A program made the translations under genes and the position numbers. Positions 34,863 through 43,357 of a stretch of DNA of 64,000 nucleotides are shown here, in pieces. Origin of the DNA: Sphaerisporangium sp. TRM90804 (lineage in GTDB: Bacteria > Actinomycetota > Actinomycetes > Streptosporangiales > Streptosporangiaceae). The stretch covers positions 62,001 through 126,000 of the forward strand of contig NZ_JARWAC010000031.1 of assembly GCF_029846175.1 (NCBI RefSeq), read 5' to 3'. The number at the start of each line of letters is the position of its first letter. The first letter of the stretch is position 1. The notes under the pieces were generated by a model, which had not been told where the DNA came from, ran no database searches, and worked only from the letters and a program-made list of their open reading frames with translations.

Positions 34863-35621
34863 CTAGCGGGCGGGTAGCGGCGCGAGCACTCCGAAGGCGG
34901 CGCCCTGGGGATCGGCGAGCACCGCCCGGCGTCCCGCCGGGGAATCCTCCGGCGCGGCGAGCACGGCGCCGCCGCGACCGGACGCGAGATCGGCGGCCGC
35001 GTCGCAGTCGCGCACGGCGAAGAAGGACAGCCACCCGGCCGGCGCGCGCGCGTCCCCCGCGGGACGCATCCCCGCGACGGCGCGGCCGTCCACCAGCCAC
35101 TCCACGCCCTCGGCGCCCCGCGCGCCCCGCGAGGCCCAGCCGAAGACGTGCGGGTAGAACGCCCTGGCCTCCTGGGGGTCGGGCGAGCGCAGCTCGGCCC
35201 AGCACAGCGCCCACGGCTCGCCGACCAGCCGGGCGCCGTGGTGCCGTCCGGCCTGCCAGACCATGAAGGCCGCCCCCGCCGGGTCGTGGAAGAGGGCGGT
35301 GACGCCCTCCTCGAAGACCTGGACCGGCCCGATCACGACGGCGCCCCCGGCCTCCTTGACCCTGGACTCGACGGACTCGGCGTCGCCGGTCGCGACGTAG
35401 AGGCTCCATTCGGCCGCGCCCCGCGCGAACCGCGGCCCGATGCCGGCCACCAGCATGCCCCGTGAGGTGAACCGGCCGTACCCGCCGGCGTCGGGGTGCG
35501 GGTCGAACTGCGCGCGCCACCCGAACAACTCGCCGTAGAAGTCCACGGACGCGCCGACGTCGGGGCTCGACAGATCCACCCAGCAGGGAACGCCGTGCGG
35601 GTAACCGGTGCGCGTCGGCAT
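34863..35621 (-). CDS. VOC family protein (two glyoxalase-like domains)
   Basis: This 252-residue protein is made of two tandem vicinal-oxygen-chelate domains: residues 8-120 (GVPCWVDLSSPDVGASVDFYGELFGW and ALFHDPAGAAFMVWQ) and 130-250 (CWAELRSPDPQEARAFYPHVFGW and VLADPQGAAFGVLAP). Such proteins include dioxygenases, glyoxalases and drug-binding resistance proteins; the reaction is not predictable here. ATG 35621 follows a perfect AAGGAGG ribosome site. It is transcribed away from the suf operon promoter region and ends just upstream of the iron box. Confidence 0.88.
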   Translation of the reverse strand: MPTRTGYPHGVPCWVDLSSPDVGASVDFYGELFGWRAQFDPHPDAGGYGRFTSRGMLVAGIGPRFARGAAEWSLYVATGDAESVESRVKEAGGAVVIGPVQVFEEGVTALFHDPAGAAFMVWQAGRHHGARLVGEPWALCWAELRSPDPQEARAFYPHVFGWASRGARGAEGVEWLVDGRAVAGMRPAGDARAPAGWLSFFAVRDCDAAADLASGRGGAVLAAPEDSPAGRRAVLADPQGAAFGVLAPLPAR

Positions 35622-35767
35622 GCCGACCTCCTTGACGCTCCAAGGGTCACACGGCGCGCCCGGCCCGGGCCGGGACGGCCCTGCGCCCTTGGCGGGAGGC
35701 GCCCTCAAGCTTTACCGGCGGGCGACGCGGGGCCACGGCCGACGCATGAACCGCCCGGCGTGGTCCC

Positions 35768-35773
35768 TAGACT
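35768..35773 (+). promoter_or_regulatory. Candidate -10 element for leaderless ABC ATPase
   Basis: TAGACT is followed by 7 nt and then ATG 35781, the actinobacterial leaderless layout. No ribosome site is present. Confidence 0.4.
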
Positions 35774-35780
35774 CGTCATC

Positions 35781-36695
35781 ATGGACTCCCCAGCCGTCGC
35801 GCTCGCCGGCTTGGTCAAGCGATACGGCCGCGCCGTCGCTCTCGACGGCCTCACGCTGCGGGCCGAACGGGGCGCCGTGACCGCCATCCTCGGCCCCAAC
35901 GGCGCTGGCAAGACCTCAACGGTCGAGATCTGCGAGGGGTTCAGGAGGGCCGACGCCGGCACGGTGCGCGTCCTCGGCCTCGACCCGGTGCGCGACGCGG
36001 CGCGGCTGCGGCCCCGCGTGGGCATCATGCTGCAGTCCGGCGGCGTGCCCCCCGCGGCGCGGGCCGGCGAGTGGCTGCGCACGGTGTCGCGGTTCCACGC
36101 CCATCCCCTCGACTGGCGGGCCCTGCTCGCGCTGCTCGGGCTGGCCGAGCACGCCCGCACACCGTACCGGCGCCTGTCCGGAGGGCAGCAGCAGCGCCTG
36201 TCGCTGGCCGCCGCCGTCATCGGCCGGCCCGACCTGATCTTCCTCGACGAGCCCACCGCCGGCCTCGACCCGCAGGCCAGGCACGCCTGCTGGGAGGTCG
36301 TCCGCGAGCTGCGCGCCCGGGGCGTGTCCACCGTCCTCACGACCCACCACATGGACGAGGCCGAGAAGCTGGCCGACAAGGTGGTGATCATCGACAGGGG
36401 CGGGGTCGTCGCCGAGGGCAGCCCCCGGTCGCTCACCGGCGCCGAACGCCAGCTCCGCTTCCGGGCCCGGCCCGGCCTCGACCTGGAGGAGCTGCTCACC
36501 GCGCTTCCCATGGGCAGCACGGCCAAGGAGTCGCCGGTCGGCCACTACGTTATCGAGGGGCACGTCGGCCCCGAGCTGCTCGGAACGGTGACGGCCTGGT
36601 GCGCCTCCGAGGGCGTCACCGCCGACGACCTCAGCGTCGAGCGGCGCACCCTGGAGGACGTGTTCCTGGAACTGACAGGAAGAGAGCTACGGTGA
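35781..36695 (+). CDS. ABC-2 type transporter ATPase subunit
   Basis: This 304-residue protein has Walker A GPNGAGKTS (about 37-45), signature LSGGQQQRLSLAAA (about 133), Walker B DLIFLDEPTAGLDP and the switch His in LTTHHMDEAEKLADK. The C-terminal domain (about 215-304) is typical of drug and heme-export ATPases. With the permease that starts 37 bp downstream it forms an exporter. In many actinobacteria this pair neighbours suf and ctaA genes, as here at larger distance. Leaderless translation is likely. Confidence 0.93.
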   Translation: MDSPAVALAGLVKRYGRAVALDGLTLRAERGAVTAILGPNGAGKTSTVEICEGFRRADAGTVRVLGLDPVRDAARLRPRVGIMLQSGGVPPAARAGEWLRTVSRFHAHPLDWRALLALLGLAEHARTPYRRLSGGQQQRLSLAAAVIGRPDLIFLDEPTAGLDPQARHACWEVVRELRARGVSTVLTTHHMDEAEKLADKVVIIDRGGVVAEGSPRSLTGAERQLRFRARPGLDLEELLTALPMGSTAKESPVGHYVIEGHVGPELLGTVTAWCASEGVTADDLSVERRTLEDVFLELTGRELR

Positions 36696-36732
36696 CCGCC
36701 CTGTACCGGCGCACTGCCCCCGAGCCGCCCCG

Positions 36733-37500
36733 ATGACCGCCGCGCTCGACTTCACCCCGGCCCCCGGGGCCGCGCCGCTGCACCGCATGGTGCTCGCCCA
36801 GGCGGGGGCCGAGGTCCGTGCCGTGCTGCGCAACGGCGAGCAGCTCCTGCTCACGCTGATCATCCCGGTGCTGGTGCTCGTGGGCTTCTCCGCGGCCCCG
36901 CTGCTGGAGCTGCCGGGCCGGCGCGTCGACTTCGTCGCCCCCGGCGTGCTCGCCCTCGCCGTCATGTCCACGGCCTTCACCGGCCAGGCGATCGGCACCG
37001 GCTTCGAGCGGCGGTACGGCGTGCTGAAGCGTCTCGGCGCCACTCCCCTGTCGCGGGCGGGGCTGCTGCTGGCCAAGACGCTCGCGGTGATCGTCGTCGA
37101 GGCGCTGCAGGTGGTGGTGCTCGGCGCCGTCGCCCTGGCCATGGGCTGGCGCCCTCACGGGGGCCTGCTGTGGGCGGGCGCGCTGATCCTCGCCGGCACG
37201 GCCGCCTTCAGCGGCCTGGCCCTGCTCATGGCGGGCACGCTGCGCGCCGAGGCCACCCTGGCCGCGGCCAACCTGGTCTACCTGGTGCTGCTCGGCATCG
37301 GCGGGGTGGTGATCCCGGTGACGGCCTTCCCCGACGGCCTGCGCGCCGTCACCGACCTGCTGCCGATCACCGCGCTGACCGGCGGCCTGCGGTCGGTGCT
37401 CGGGGGCGAGAGCGGCCCGCCCGCGGCCGCGCTGCTGATCCTGCTGGCCTGGGCCGCCCTCAGCCTCGGTCTCGCCTCCCGGACCTTCCGCTGGGAGTGA
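36733..37500 (+). CDS. ABC-2 type transporter permease
   Basis: This 255-residue membrane protein has about six helices (LLLTLIIPVLVLVGF, FVAPGVLALAVMS, LLLAKTLAVIVVEALQVVVL, LLWAGALILAGTAAFS and others) and the ABC-2 signature region GFERRYGVLKRLGATPLSR. It is the membrane partner of the preceding ATPase. Its substrate is unknown. Confidence 0.92.
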   Translation: MTAALDFTPAPGAAPLHRMVLAQAGAEVRAVLRNGEQLLLTLIIPVLVLVGFSAAPLLELPGRRVDFVAPGVLALAVMSTAFTGQAIGTGFERRYGVLKRLGATPLSRAGLLLAKTLAVIVVEALQVVVLGAVALAMGWRPHGGLLWAGALILAGTAAFSGLALLMAGTLRAEATLAAANLVYLVLLGIGGVVIPVTAFPDGLRAVTDLLPITALTGGLRSVLGGESGPPAAALLILLAWAALSLGLASRTFRWE

Positions 37501-37516
37501 CGGCGGACCGGTCGAC

Positions 37517-38398
37517 GTGACCCCCATCCCCTTTCGCCACCGTCCGGTCGCCCTGGCGCGTGCGGCCGCCGGCGCCGTGCCGCCGTCCGGGCTGGTGCTG
37601 CTGGCGGTGCTGTCGGTGCAGGTCGGCGCCGGACTCGCCAAGAACCTGTTCGCGACGCTGCCGCCGAGCGCCGTGGTGTTCCTGCGGATCGCCGCGGGCG
37701 CGATCATCATCGGCCTGGTGGCCCGGCCCCGGCTGCGCGGCCTCACCCGGCACGACCTGCTCGTGAGCGCCGGCTTCGGCCTGACGCTGGGGCTGATGAA
37801 CCTCTTCTTCTACGAGAGCCTGGCCCGCATGCCGATCGGCATCTGCGTGACCATCGAGTTCATCGGCCCGCTCGGGGTCGCGGTCGCGGCCTCGCGCCGC
37901 CGCGTCGACCTGCTGTGGGCGGTGCTGGCCGCCGCGGGCATCCTGTTGCTCGCGCCCTGGGGCGGCTCCGACCGGCTGAGCTGGGTGGGCATGGGCTTCG
38001 CCGCGCTCGCGGGCCTGTGCTGGGCGGGCTACATCGTCATGTCGGCCGCCGCCGGCAGCCGGTTCCCGGGGGCCGCCGGGCTGTCGCTGGCCATGATCGT
38101 CGCGATGGCGCTGGTGGCCCCGCTCGGCGTCGCCTCCGGCGGCGCCGGCCTGCTCGACCCGCAGACCCTCCTGATCGGCGTGGGCGTCGGCCTGCTGTCC
38201 TCGGTGATCCCCTACAGCCTGGAGCTGGAGGCGCTGCGCCGGATGCCCAAGCGGGTGTTCGGCATCCTGATGAGCCTGGAGCCCGCCGCGGCCGCGCTCG
38301 TGGGGCTGATCATCCTCGGCGAGCTGCTGAACGCGCGCGAGTGGGCCGCGATCTGCTGCGTCGTCGTCGCCTCGGTCGGCGCCACCCGCTCCTCCTAA
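37517..38398 (+). CDS. EamA/DMT family exporter (RhtA-like)
   Basis: This 293-residue protein has ten predicted membrane helices in two EamA repeats (about 20-145 and 155-285). Segments such as LGLMNLFFYESLARMPIGICVTIEFIGPLGVAV and SVIPYSLELEALRRMPKRVFGILMSLEPA match RhtA-like threonine/homoserine exporters, so amino-acid export is the best guess. GTG 37517 is 16 bp after the ABC permease and probably in the same transcript. Its end nearly touches the end of the convergent histidine kinase gene. Confidence 0.88.
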   Translation: MTPIPFRHRPVALARAAAGAVPPSGLVLLAVLSVQVGAGLAKNLFATLPPSAVVFLRIAAGAIIIGLVARPRLRGLTRHDLLVSAGFGLTLGLMNLFFYESLARMPIGICVTIEFIGPLGVAVAASRRRVDLLWAVLAAAGILLLAPWGGSDRLSWVGMGFAALAGLCWAGYIVMSAAAGSRFPGAAGLSLAMIVAMALVAPLGVASGGAGLLDPQTLLIGVGVGLLSSVIPYSLELEALRRMPKRVFGILMSLEPAAAALVGLIILGELLNAREWAAICCVVVASVGATRSS

Positions 38399-38402
38399 CC
38401 GC

Positions 38403-40406
38403 CTAGCCGCGCCCCTCCCGGACCGGCGGAGCGCGGCCGGCCTCCGGCGCGCCGGTCACGCCCGGCTCCGGCGACCGCGACGCCCGCCCCGGACCGGCGG
38501 GCCGCTCCTCGTCCAAGGGGATGGCGACCGTCAGGGACGTGCCGCCTCCGGGCGGGCTTTCCAGGTCCAGCGTTCCGCCCAGCACCTCGACCCGGTCGCA
38601 GAGGCCGGCCAGGCCGGAGCCGCCCGCCGGGTCGGCGCCCCCCGCGCCGTCGTCGCGGATCGACAGCCGCAGGGTGGCGGGCCCGACCTCCAGGCCGACG
38701 TGCGCGTGGGACGCGCCGGAGTGCTTGGCCATGTTCGTGAGCGCCTCGGACACGATGAAGTAGACGGCGACCTCGACCCGCTCGGCCAGGCGCCGGTCGG
38801 CGTCCAGCGTCAGCTCGACCGGCACCGGGGAGCGGCGGGCGAGCATCTTGAGCGCGGGCCCGAGGCCGCCCCTGGACAGGATCGCCGGGTGCAGGCCGCG
38901 CGACAGCTCCTGCAGGTCGGCGATGACCCCCGAGAGCTGCCCCGTGGCGTCGGCGAGCCGCGACCGCAGCTCCGCCTGCTCGGGCGGCACGCCCGCCTCC
39001 ACCGCCCGCAGCTCGATGCCGAGCGTCACCAGGCGCTGCTGTGTCCCGTCATGCAGGTCGCGCTCGATACGGCGGCGGGTGTCGTCGGCCGCCGCCACGG
39101 CCCGGGCGCGGGACGCGGCGAGCTGCCCGCGCACCTGCGCGTTCGACACGGCCGTCCCGAGCAGTTCGGTGAACTCGCGCATTCGCGTCTCCATCCCGGG
39201 CGCGGGCTCCGGGTCCTGGGACAGGGCGACCATCACCCCCCACAGCCGTCCCTCGACGGTGATGGGGATGCCGATGGCGGACCTGATCCCCCGCCTCCTG
39301 GCCCAGGCCGCGGCCTCGCCCTCGGCGGTGGCGTAGTCGGTCATCGAGGCGGCGCGGCCGGTGCGGCACACCAGCCCGGCGACGCCCGGCAGGTCGACCC
39401 GCCAGCGCCGGTCGCGGGCCCCCAGGAAGTCCGGCCCGTACACGCTCCATGAGCTGAGCGCCCGCAGCATGCCGTCGTGCTCGCACCGCGCGATCATCGT
39501 GTGCTGCACCCGCAGGACGCGCCCCACCTCGCCCACGACCGCGTCGAACAGCTCCTGGGGCGACACCCCGCGCGCGACCAGGGTGGCGACGCGGCGCAGG
39601 GCCGCCTGCTCCTCGGCGACGCGGTGCAGGTCGTCGCGGCTGGCCTGCAGGGCCCGCCCGACCTCGGCGCGGTCGCGGGCGGCGCTCAGCACCGCGGCCA
39701 GCCCGGGGACGATCCGTTCCGTCAGCCGGCGCAGCTGGGCCTCGGGCAGATCGGCCGGCAGCAGCAGCGTACCGACGGGCTTGCAGCCGTCGCGGATCGG
39801 CAGCGCCATGCGCCCGGGGCCGGGATCGGCCTCGCCGATCACGATGGCCGGCTCCTCCACTCCCAGCCGCTGCCCCAGACGGCGCCCCACCGTGCGCAGC
39901 GCCGACGGCAGGTGGTCGGTGCACAGAAGCACCCGGGACAGCTCGGAGGTGAGGTCGGCCTCGCCGCGGCGCTCCTCGGCGTCCAGCCGGTGCCGCTCGG
40001 CCGCGCGGCGGCGCTCGTCGGCGGCGCGGCGCCCGTCCTGGGCCTCGGCCGCCAGGGAACGGGCCACCGCCGCGACCGAACCGACCACCAGCGCGACGAC
40101 GAGGAAGAGCAGGAGGGTCAGCCCGTCCTGGGCGTCACCCAGCCCGTCGTCGGCCGACGGGAGGTGGAAGTACCCGTAGAACAGCGCGCTGGTCACGGCG
40201 GTGACCACCCCGGCCCACAGGCCCCACACCACCGAGACGAGCAGCACGCCCAGCAGGTAGACGACGCCCAGGGAGTCGGCGGGGGCGTAGGGCTTCAGGA
40301 GGTGGACCGCGGCGGTCTCGGCCAGCAGGCACCCGGCCGCGACCAGCACCGCCGCCACCAGGGGTGGCCGCGCCGGGCTCAGCAGCAGGTGCGGGCACCG
40401 GAACAC
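38403..40406 (-). CDS. Membrane sensor histidine kinase (DUF4118-like, GAF, HisKA_3, HATPase)
   Basis: This 667-residue protein has about three to four N-terminal helices (residues 15-115, KdpD/DUF4118-like), a charged coiled coil (about 115-155), a divergent GAF-like region (about 150-255), a GAF domain (about 270-425) and a NarL-type kinase core. The phospho-accepting His is in RRIERDLHDGTQQR (about 451) and the ATP-binding domain has LTNMAKHSGASHAHV and GSGLAGLCDRV. It transfers phosphate to a LuxR-type regulator, most likely the divergent gene at 40585. The signal is unknown. Confidence 0.9.
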   Translation of the reverse strand: MFRCPHLLLSPARPPLVAAVLVAAGCLLAETAAVHLLKPYAPADSLGVVYLLGVLLVSVVWGLWAGVVTAVTSALFYGYFHLPSADDGLGDAQDGLTLLLFLVVALVVGSVAAVARSLAAEAQDGRRAADERRRAAERHRLDAEERRGEADLTSELSRVLLCTDHLPSALRTVGRRLGQRLGVEEPAIVIGEADPGPGRMALPIRDGCKPVGTLLLPADLPEAQLRRLTERIVPGLAAVLSAARDRAEVGRALQASRDDLHRVAEEQAALRRVATLVARGVSPQELFDAVVGEVGRVLRVQHTMIARCEHDGMLRALSSWSVYGPDFLGARDRRWRVDLPGVAGLVCRTGRAASMTDYATAEGEAAAWARRRGIRSAIGIPITVEGRLWGVMVALSQDPEPAPGMETRMREFTELLGTAVSNAQVRGQLAASRARAVAAADDTRRRIERDLHDGTQQRLVTLGIELRAVEAGVPPEQAELRSRLADATGQLSGVIADLQELSRGLHPAILSRGGLGPALKMLARRSPVPVELTLDADRRLAERVEVAVYFIVSEALTNMAKHSGASHAHVGLEVGPATLRLSIRDDGAGGADPAGGSGLAGLCDRVEVLGGTLDLESPPGGGTSLTVAIPLDEERPAGPGRASRSPEPGVTGAPEAGRAPPVREGRG

Positions 40407-40584
40407 ATCCTCAACTTACGCCCGCGCCACCGGGGACGGCCGGTCAGGGCGGGGTATGGGCCCCAGGTGAGGGCGATGCTCCGGCCGCTCCGCCGCCCGA
40501 GGGGGCGGTGGGCCTCGGGCCCGGCGATGACGGCATTCCGGGCGCGTCCGGGTGACGCCCACGGCGGGGGCAGGTGATGCGCAG

Positions 40585-41271
40585 ATGCCGACGACGACGG
40601 GCGGCGGGAACGCCGGCTCGGGACGAACGCGGGTCGCGGTGGCCGACGACGACGTCCTGCTGCGCGAAGGCCTGGCGAGCCTGCTCGAACGGTCGGGCTT
40701 CGAGGTCGCGGGCCTGGCGGGCGACGCCTCGGAGCTTCTCGCGCTCGCCCGCGAGCGGCGTCCCGACGTGATCGTCGTCGACATCCGGATGCCTCCGGAG
40801 CACACGACCGAGGGCCTTGAGGCGGCGCGGGTGATCCGCGGGGAGTGCCCGGACACGGGCATCCTCCTGCTGTCGGCGCACGTCGAGGTCGAGCAGGCGA
40901 TGGAGCTGCTGGCCACCGGCCACGCGGTCGGCTACCTGCTGAAGAGCCGGGTGATGGACGTCGGCGACTTCATGGAGAGCGTCCGGCGGGTCGCGCAGGG
41001 GGGCGCGGTCGTCGACCCCAGCCTGGTGCGCGAACTGGTCGCGGCGCGACACCGGGACGACCCTCTGGACCAGCTCTCCGAGAGGGAACGCGAGGTGCTC
41101 GCCCTGATGGCCGAGGGCCGGTCGAACGCGGGCATCGCCCGCCGCCTGTGGATCACCGAGGGCACCGTGGAGAAGCACGTCCGCAGCATCATGTCCCGGT
41201 TGCGGCTGACCGAGGCGCCGGACGACCACCGGCGCGTCCTGGCCGTCATCACGTTCCTGGAGGCCCGCTGA
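40585..41271 (+). CDS. NarL/LuxR-type response regulator
   Basis: This regulator has about 228 residues. The receiver domain has VAVADDDVLLREGL with the acidic pocket, phospho-acceptor Asp in VIVVDIRMPP and Lys in GYLLKSRV. The C-terminal LuxR HTH is LSEREREVLALMAEGRSNAGIARRLWITEGTVEKHVRSI. It is transcribed divergently from the histidine kinase, its probable partner. ATG 40585 was chosen; GTG 40552 would add 11 residues. The 3' end overlaps the convergent receiver-only gene by 23 bp. Confidence 0.9.
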   Translation: MPTTTGGGNAGSGRTRVAVADDDVLLREGLASLLERSGFEVAGLAGDASELLALARERRPDVIVVDIRMPPEHTTEGLEAARVIRGECPDTGILLLSAHVEVEQAMELLATGHAVGYLLKSRVMDVGDFMESVRRVAQGGAVVDPSLVRELVAARHRDDPLDQLSEREREVLALMAEGRSNAGIARRLWITEGTVEKHVRSIMSRLRLTEAPDDHRRVLAVITFLEAR

Positions 41272-41656
41272 GCGCGGCCTCGCCGTCGCCGCAGTGCCTG
41301 CGCAGGATGGCCGCGATGACGGAGGCCGACAGGTCGGTCTTCGGCAGGAAGGCCAGCGCGGAGCTGTCCTCGACCATGTCCGCGAAGTCGCACTCGGCGC
41401 GGGCGGAGATCATGATGACGGGGGACGGGCCGCACCGGGCGCCGCCGGTGAGCCGGGCGGCCAGGTCGAAGCCGTCCTCGTCGCCGAGGTCGACGTCCAC
41501 CAGCGCCACGTCGGGCCTGAGCTCCCGCTGGCGGGCGAGGGCGTCGGCCCCGGTGGAGGAGACGGCCACGACCTCGACCCCCTCATGCTCCAGCACGCGG
41601 CGGGCGATCCTCAGGAACTGGTGGTCGTCGTCGACGATGAGGCAGCGCAACGTCAC
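41249..41656 (-). CDS. Single-domain response regulator (receiver only)
   Basis: This 135-residue protein is a bare receiver: LRCLIVDDDHQFLRIARRVL at the N-terminus, phospho-acceptor Asp in DVALVDVDLGDEDGFDLA, the Ser/Thr switch in VIMISARAE and Lys in AFLPKTDLS. With no output domain it may work as a phosphate sink or signal by protein contact. GTG 41656 is preceded by a G-run; upstream in-frame extension is unlikely. It overlaps the end of the LuxR regulator gene tail-to-tail. Confidence 0.85.
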   Translation of the reverse strand: MTLRCLIVDDDHQFLRIARRVLEHEGVEVVAVSSTGADALARQRELRPDVALVDVDLGDEDGFDLAARLTGGARCGPSPVIMISARAECDFADMVEDSSALAFLPKTDLSASVIAAILRRHCGDGEAALSGPPGT

Positions 41657-41873
41657 CCCCCCAGCGTCCCAGCCCGGCGGGCCGGGGCGCATTGCAGCTA
41701 GCGGGAAGGTGCCGGCCCAGCTGGCCTCCCGCGCGGATGGGCGCTGCCGTCGAAGACGGGAGGCGTTCCGCGGAGCATCGTGGTGGCATGACCCCCACCG
41801 GCCGCGACCGGCCGGGCGGGGGACGGCACACGATCCGCACACGATCCGCGCGAGCGAGGAACGGGGGAACGGC

Positions 41874-42593
41874 ATGACCAGGAGGACGGGCGCGGCGGCC
41901 AGAGCCTTCGCGACGGTCGCCGGGCTGAGCCTGGTGACCGCCCCTTCGAGGGCTCTCGACCGCGCCGGCGCCCAGATCCGCATGGACTCCGCCGACCGGC
42001 CGGCCGTTCCGCCCGGCGCGCGGGAGGCCGTGCTCCCGGCCACGCGGGCCTCGGGCCGCCGCCGCGGGCGGTCGTGGCCGCGACCGCGCGGGCCGGCCCG
42101 GCTCGCCTCACCGGACGGCCCGCGGCCGCGGGCGCTCGGGCTGGTGGGATGGCTCGCCGAGCTGGTCGCCGTCGCCTCGCCCGGCTGCCGTCGCGCGCGG
42201 GCGTCGTGGGTCCTGCCGCAGGACGTGGCGTCGGTCCCCCGGGCGCGGCGGCTGGTGCGAGCGCGGCTCGACGGGTGGGGCCTGCGGGTGGAGCTCGAGG
42301 TCACCGAGCTGCTGGTGACCGAGCTGGTCGCCAACGCCCTGCGCCACGCCGACGGGGAGCCCGTCCTGACGCTGACGTACACCTGCGGCAGGCTCCGGTG
42401 CGAGGTACGGGACACCGGCTCCGGCCGTCCCCTGGCCGCCGCCGACGCCGACCCCTACGACGAGACGGGCCGCGGGCTGCACCTGGTGGAGGTCCTGTCG
42501 CGCCGCTGGGGCGTGGAGCCCGCGAACCCGGGCAAGTCCGTCTGGTTCGAGGTCCCCGTCCACGCGGGTCAGGACGGCCTCGGCTGTCCCTGA
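41874..42593 (+). CDS. Anti-sigma/RsbW-like ATP-binding protein
   Basis: This protein of about 239 residues has a C-terminal HATPase_c_2 domain (about 110-235): the N box ELLVTELVANALRHADG, G1 box EVRDTGSGRPL and G2 box ETGRGLHLVEVLSRRWG. Such kinases bind sigma factors or phosphorylate anti-sigma antagonists. The first 110 residues are unusual, basic and Ala/Pro-rich, starting with a signal-peptide-like AFATVAGLSLVTAPSRA. ATG 41874 follows a GGGGGA ribosome site, but a later start nearer the domain is possible. It is divergent from the receiver-only gene. Confidence 0.75.
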   Translation: MTRRTGAAARAFATVAGLSLVTAPSRALDRAGAQIRMDSADRPAVPPGAREAVLPATRASGRRRGRSWPRPRGPARLASPDGPRPRALGLVGWLAELVAVASPGCRRARASWVLPQDVASVPRARRLVRARLDGWGLRVELEVTELLVTELVANALRHADGEPVLTLTYTCGRLRCEVRDTGSGRPLAAADADPYDETGRGLHLVEVLSRRWGVEPANPGKSVWFEVPVHAGQDGLGCP

Positions 42594-42644
42594 CCGGCGG
42601 CGCCGACCAGCCGCCGGTCAGGGATCCGCGATCCGCGGAGAGCG

Positions 42645-43139
42645 TCAGGCCTTGACCTCGCGGAGGCGGCCGGTCTCGACCTCGTAGACGAAGCCCCGGA
42701 CCGCGTCCTTGTACGGGATGAACGGGTCGGCCCTGATGCGGTTGACCGACTGGACGACGTCCTCGTCGAGGTCGGGGAACGCCTCGGCGGACCAGTCGGG
42801 CCTGATGCCCGTCTCGGCCTCGATGGAGCGCTTGAAGTCGTCGTCGGTGAAGGTGAGCATGCCGCAGTCGGTGTGGTGGATCAGGATGATCTCCCGGGTG
42901 CCGAGCAGGCGCTGGCTGATCGCCAGGCTGCGGCGTTCGCCGGCCGTCACCACGCCTCCGGCGTTGCGGATGACGTGGGCGTCGCCCTCGGTGAGGCCGA
43001 GCAGGCCGTACACGTTCAGCCGCGCGTCCATGCAGGCCAGCACGGCGACGCCCTTGCCGGGCGGAAGCGGCAGGTGACCCTTGTCGAACGTCGCCGCGTA
43101 GCGCTCGGCGTTGGCGAGAAGGTCGTCGGTGACGCTCAC
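42645..43139 (-). CDS. Beta-class carbonic anhydrase
   Basis: This 164-residue enzyme interconverts CO2 and bicarbonate. Zinc ligands are Cys36, His89 and Cys92 (LACMDARL and IHHTDCGM) and the Asp38-Arg40 pair is intact. It resembles the small mycobacterial type (Rv1284). GTG 43139 was chosen because TGGAGG lies 5 nt before it; GTG 43151 lacks a ribosome site. Its promoter region is AT-rich with an inverted repeat. Confidence 0.93.
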   Translation of the reverse strand: MSVTDDLLANAERYAATFDKGHLPLPPGKGVAVLACMDARLNVYGLLGLTEGDAHVIRNAGGVVTAGERRSLAISQRLLGTREIILIHHTDCGMLTFTDDDFKRSIEAETGIRPDWSAEAFPDLDEDVVQSVNRIRADPFIPYKDAVRGFVYEVETGRLREVKA

Positions 43140-43192
43140 ACGGGCCTCCACGATGCTCTGCGGTGCGTACGAGAACAGCCTTGACCCGTAAT

Positions 43193-43211
43193 ACCTACCA
43201 AGTCAATAGGT
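43193..43211. promoter_or_regulatory. Inverted repeat ACCTA-N9-TAGGT in carbonic anhydrase promoter
   Basis: The arms lie 54-72 bp upstream of the gene, in a locally AT-rich stretch that also has a GGTTAACC palindrome (43209-43216) and a TTGACT hexamer on the minus strand. It may be a repressor or activator site. Confidence 0.35.
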
Positions 43212-43357
43212 TAACCGTGCGCGATCGGGCGACGTCGGAACGCGGCCGTCCGTCCCGCCGCCGACACCCCGGCCGCGAACCGGCGCAACCGCCCACGAGT
43301 GCCGGGACCGCGCCTGGACGCCGAGGGCGTACGCGCGTCCGCGGCGCTCCGCACGGC

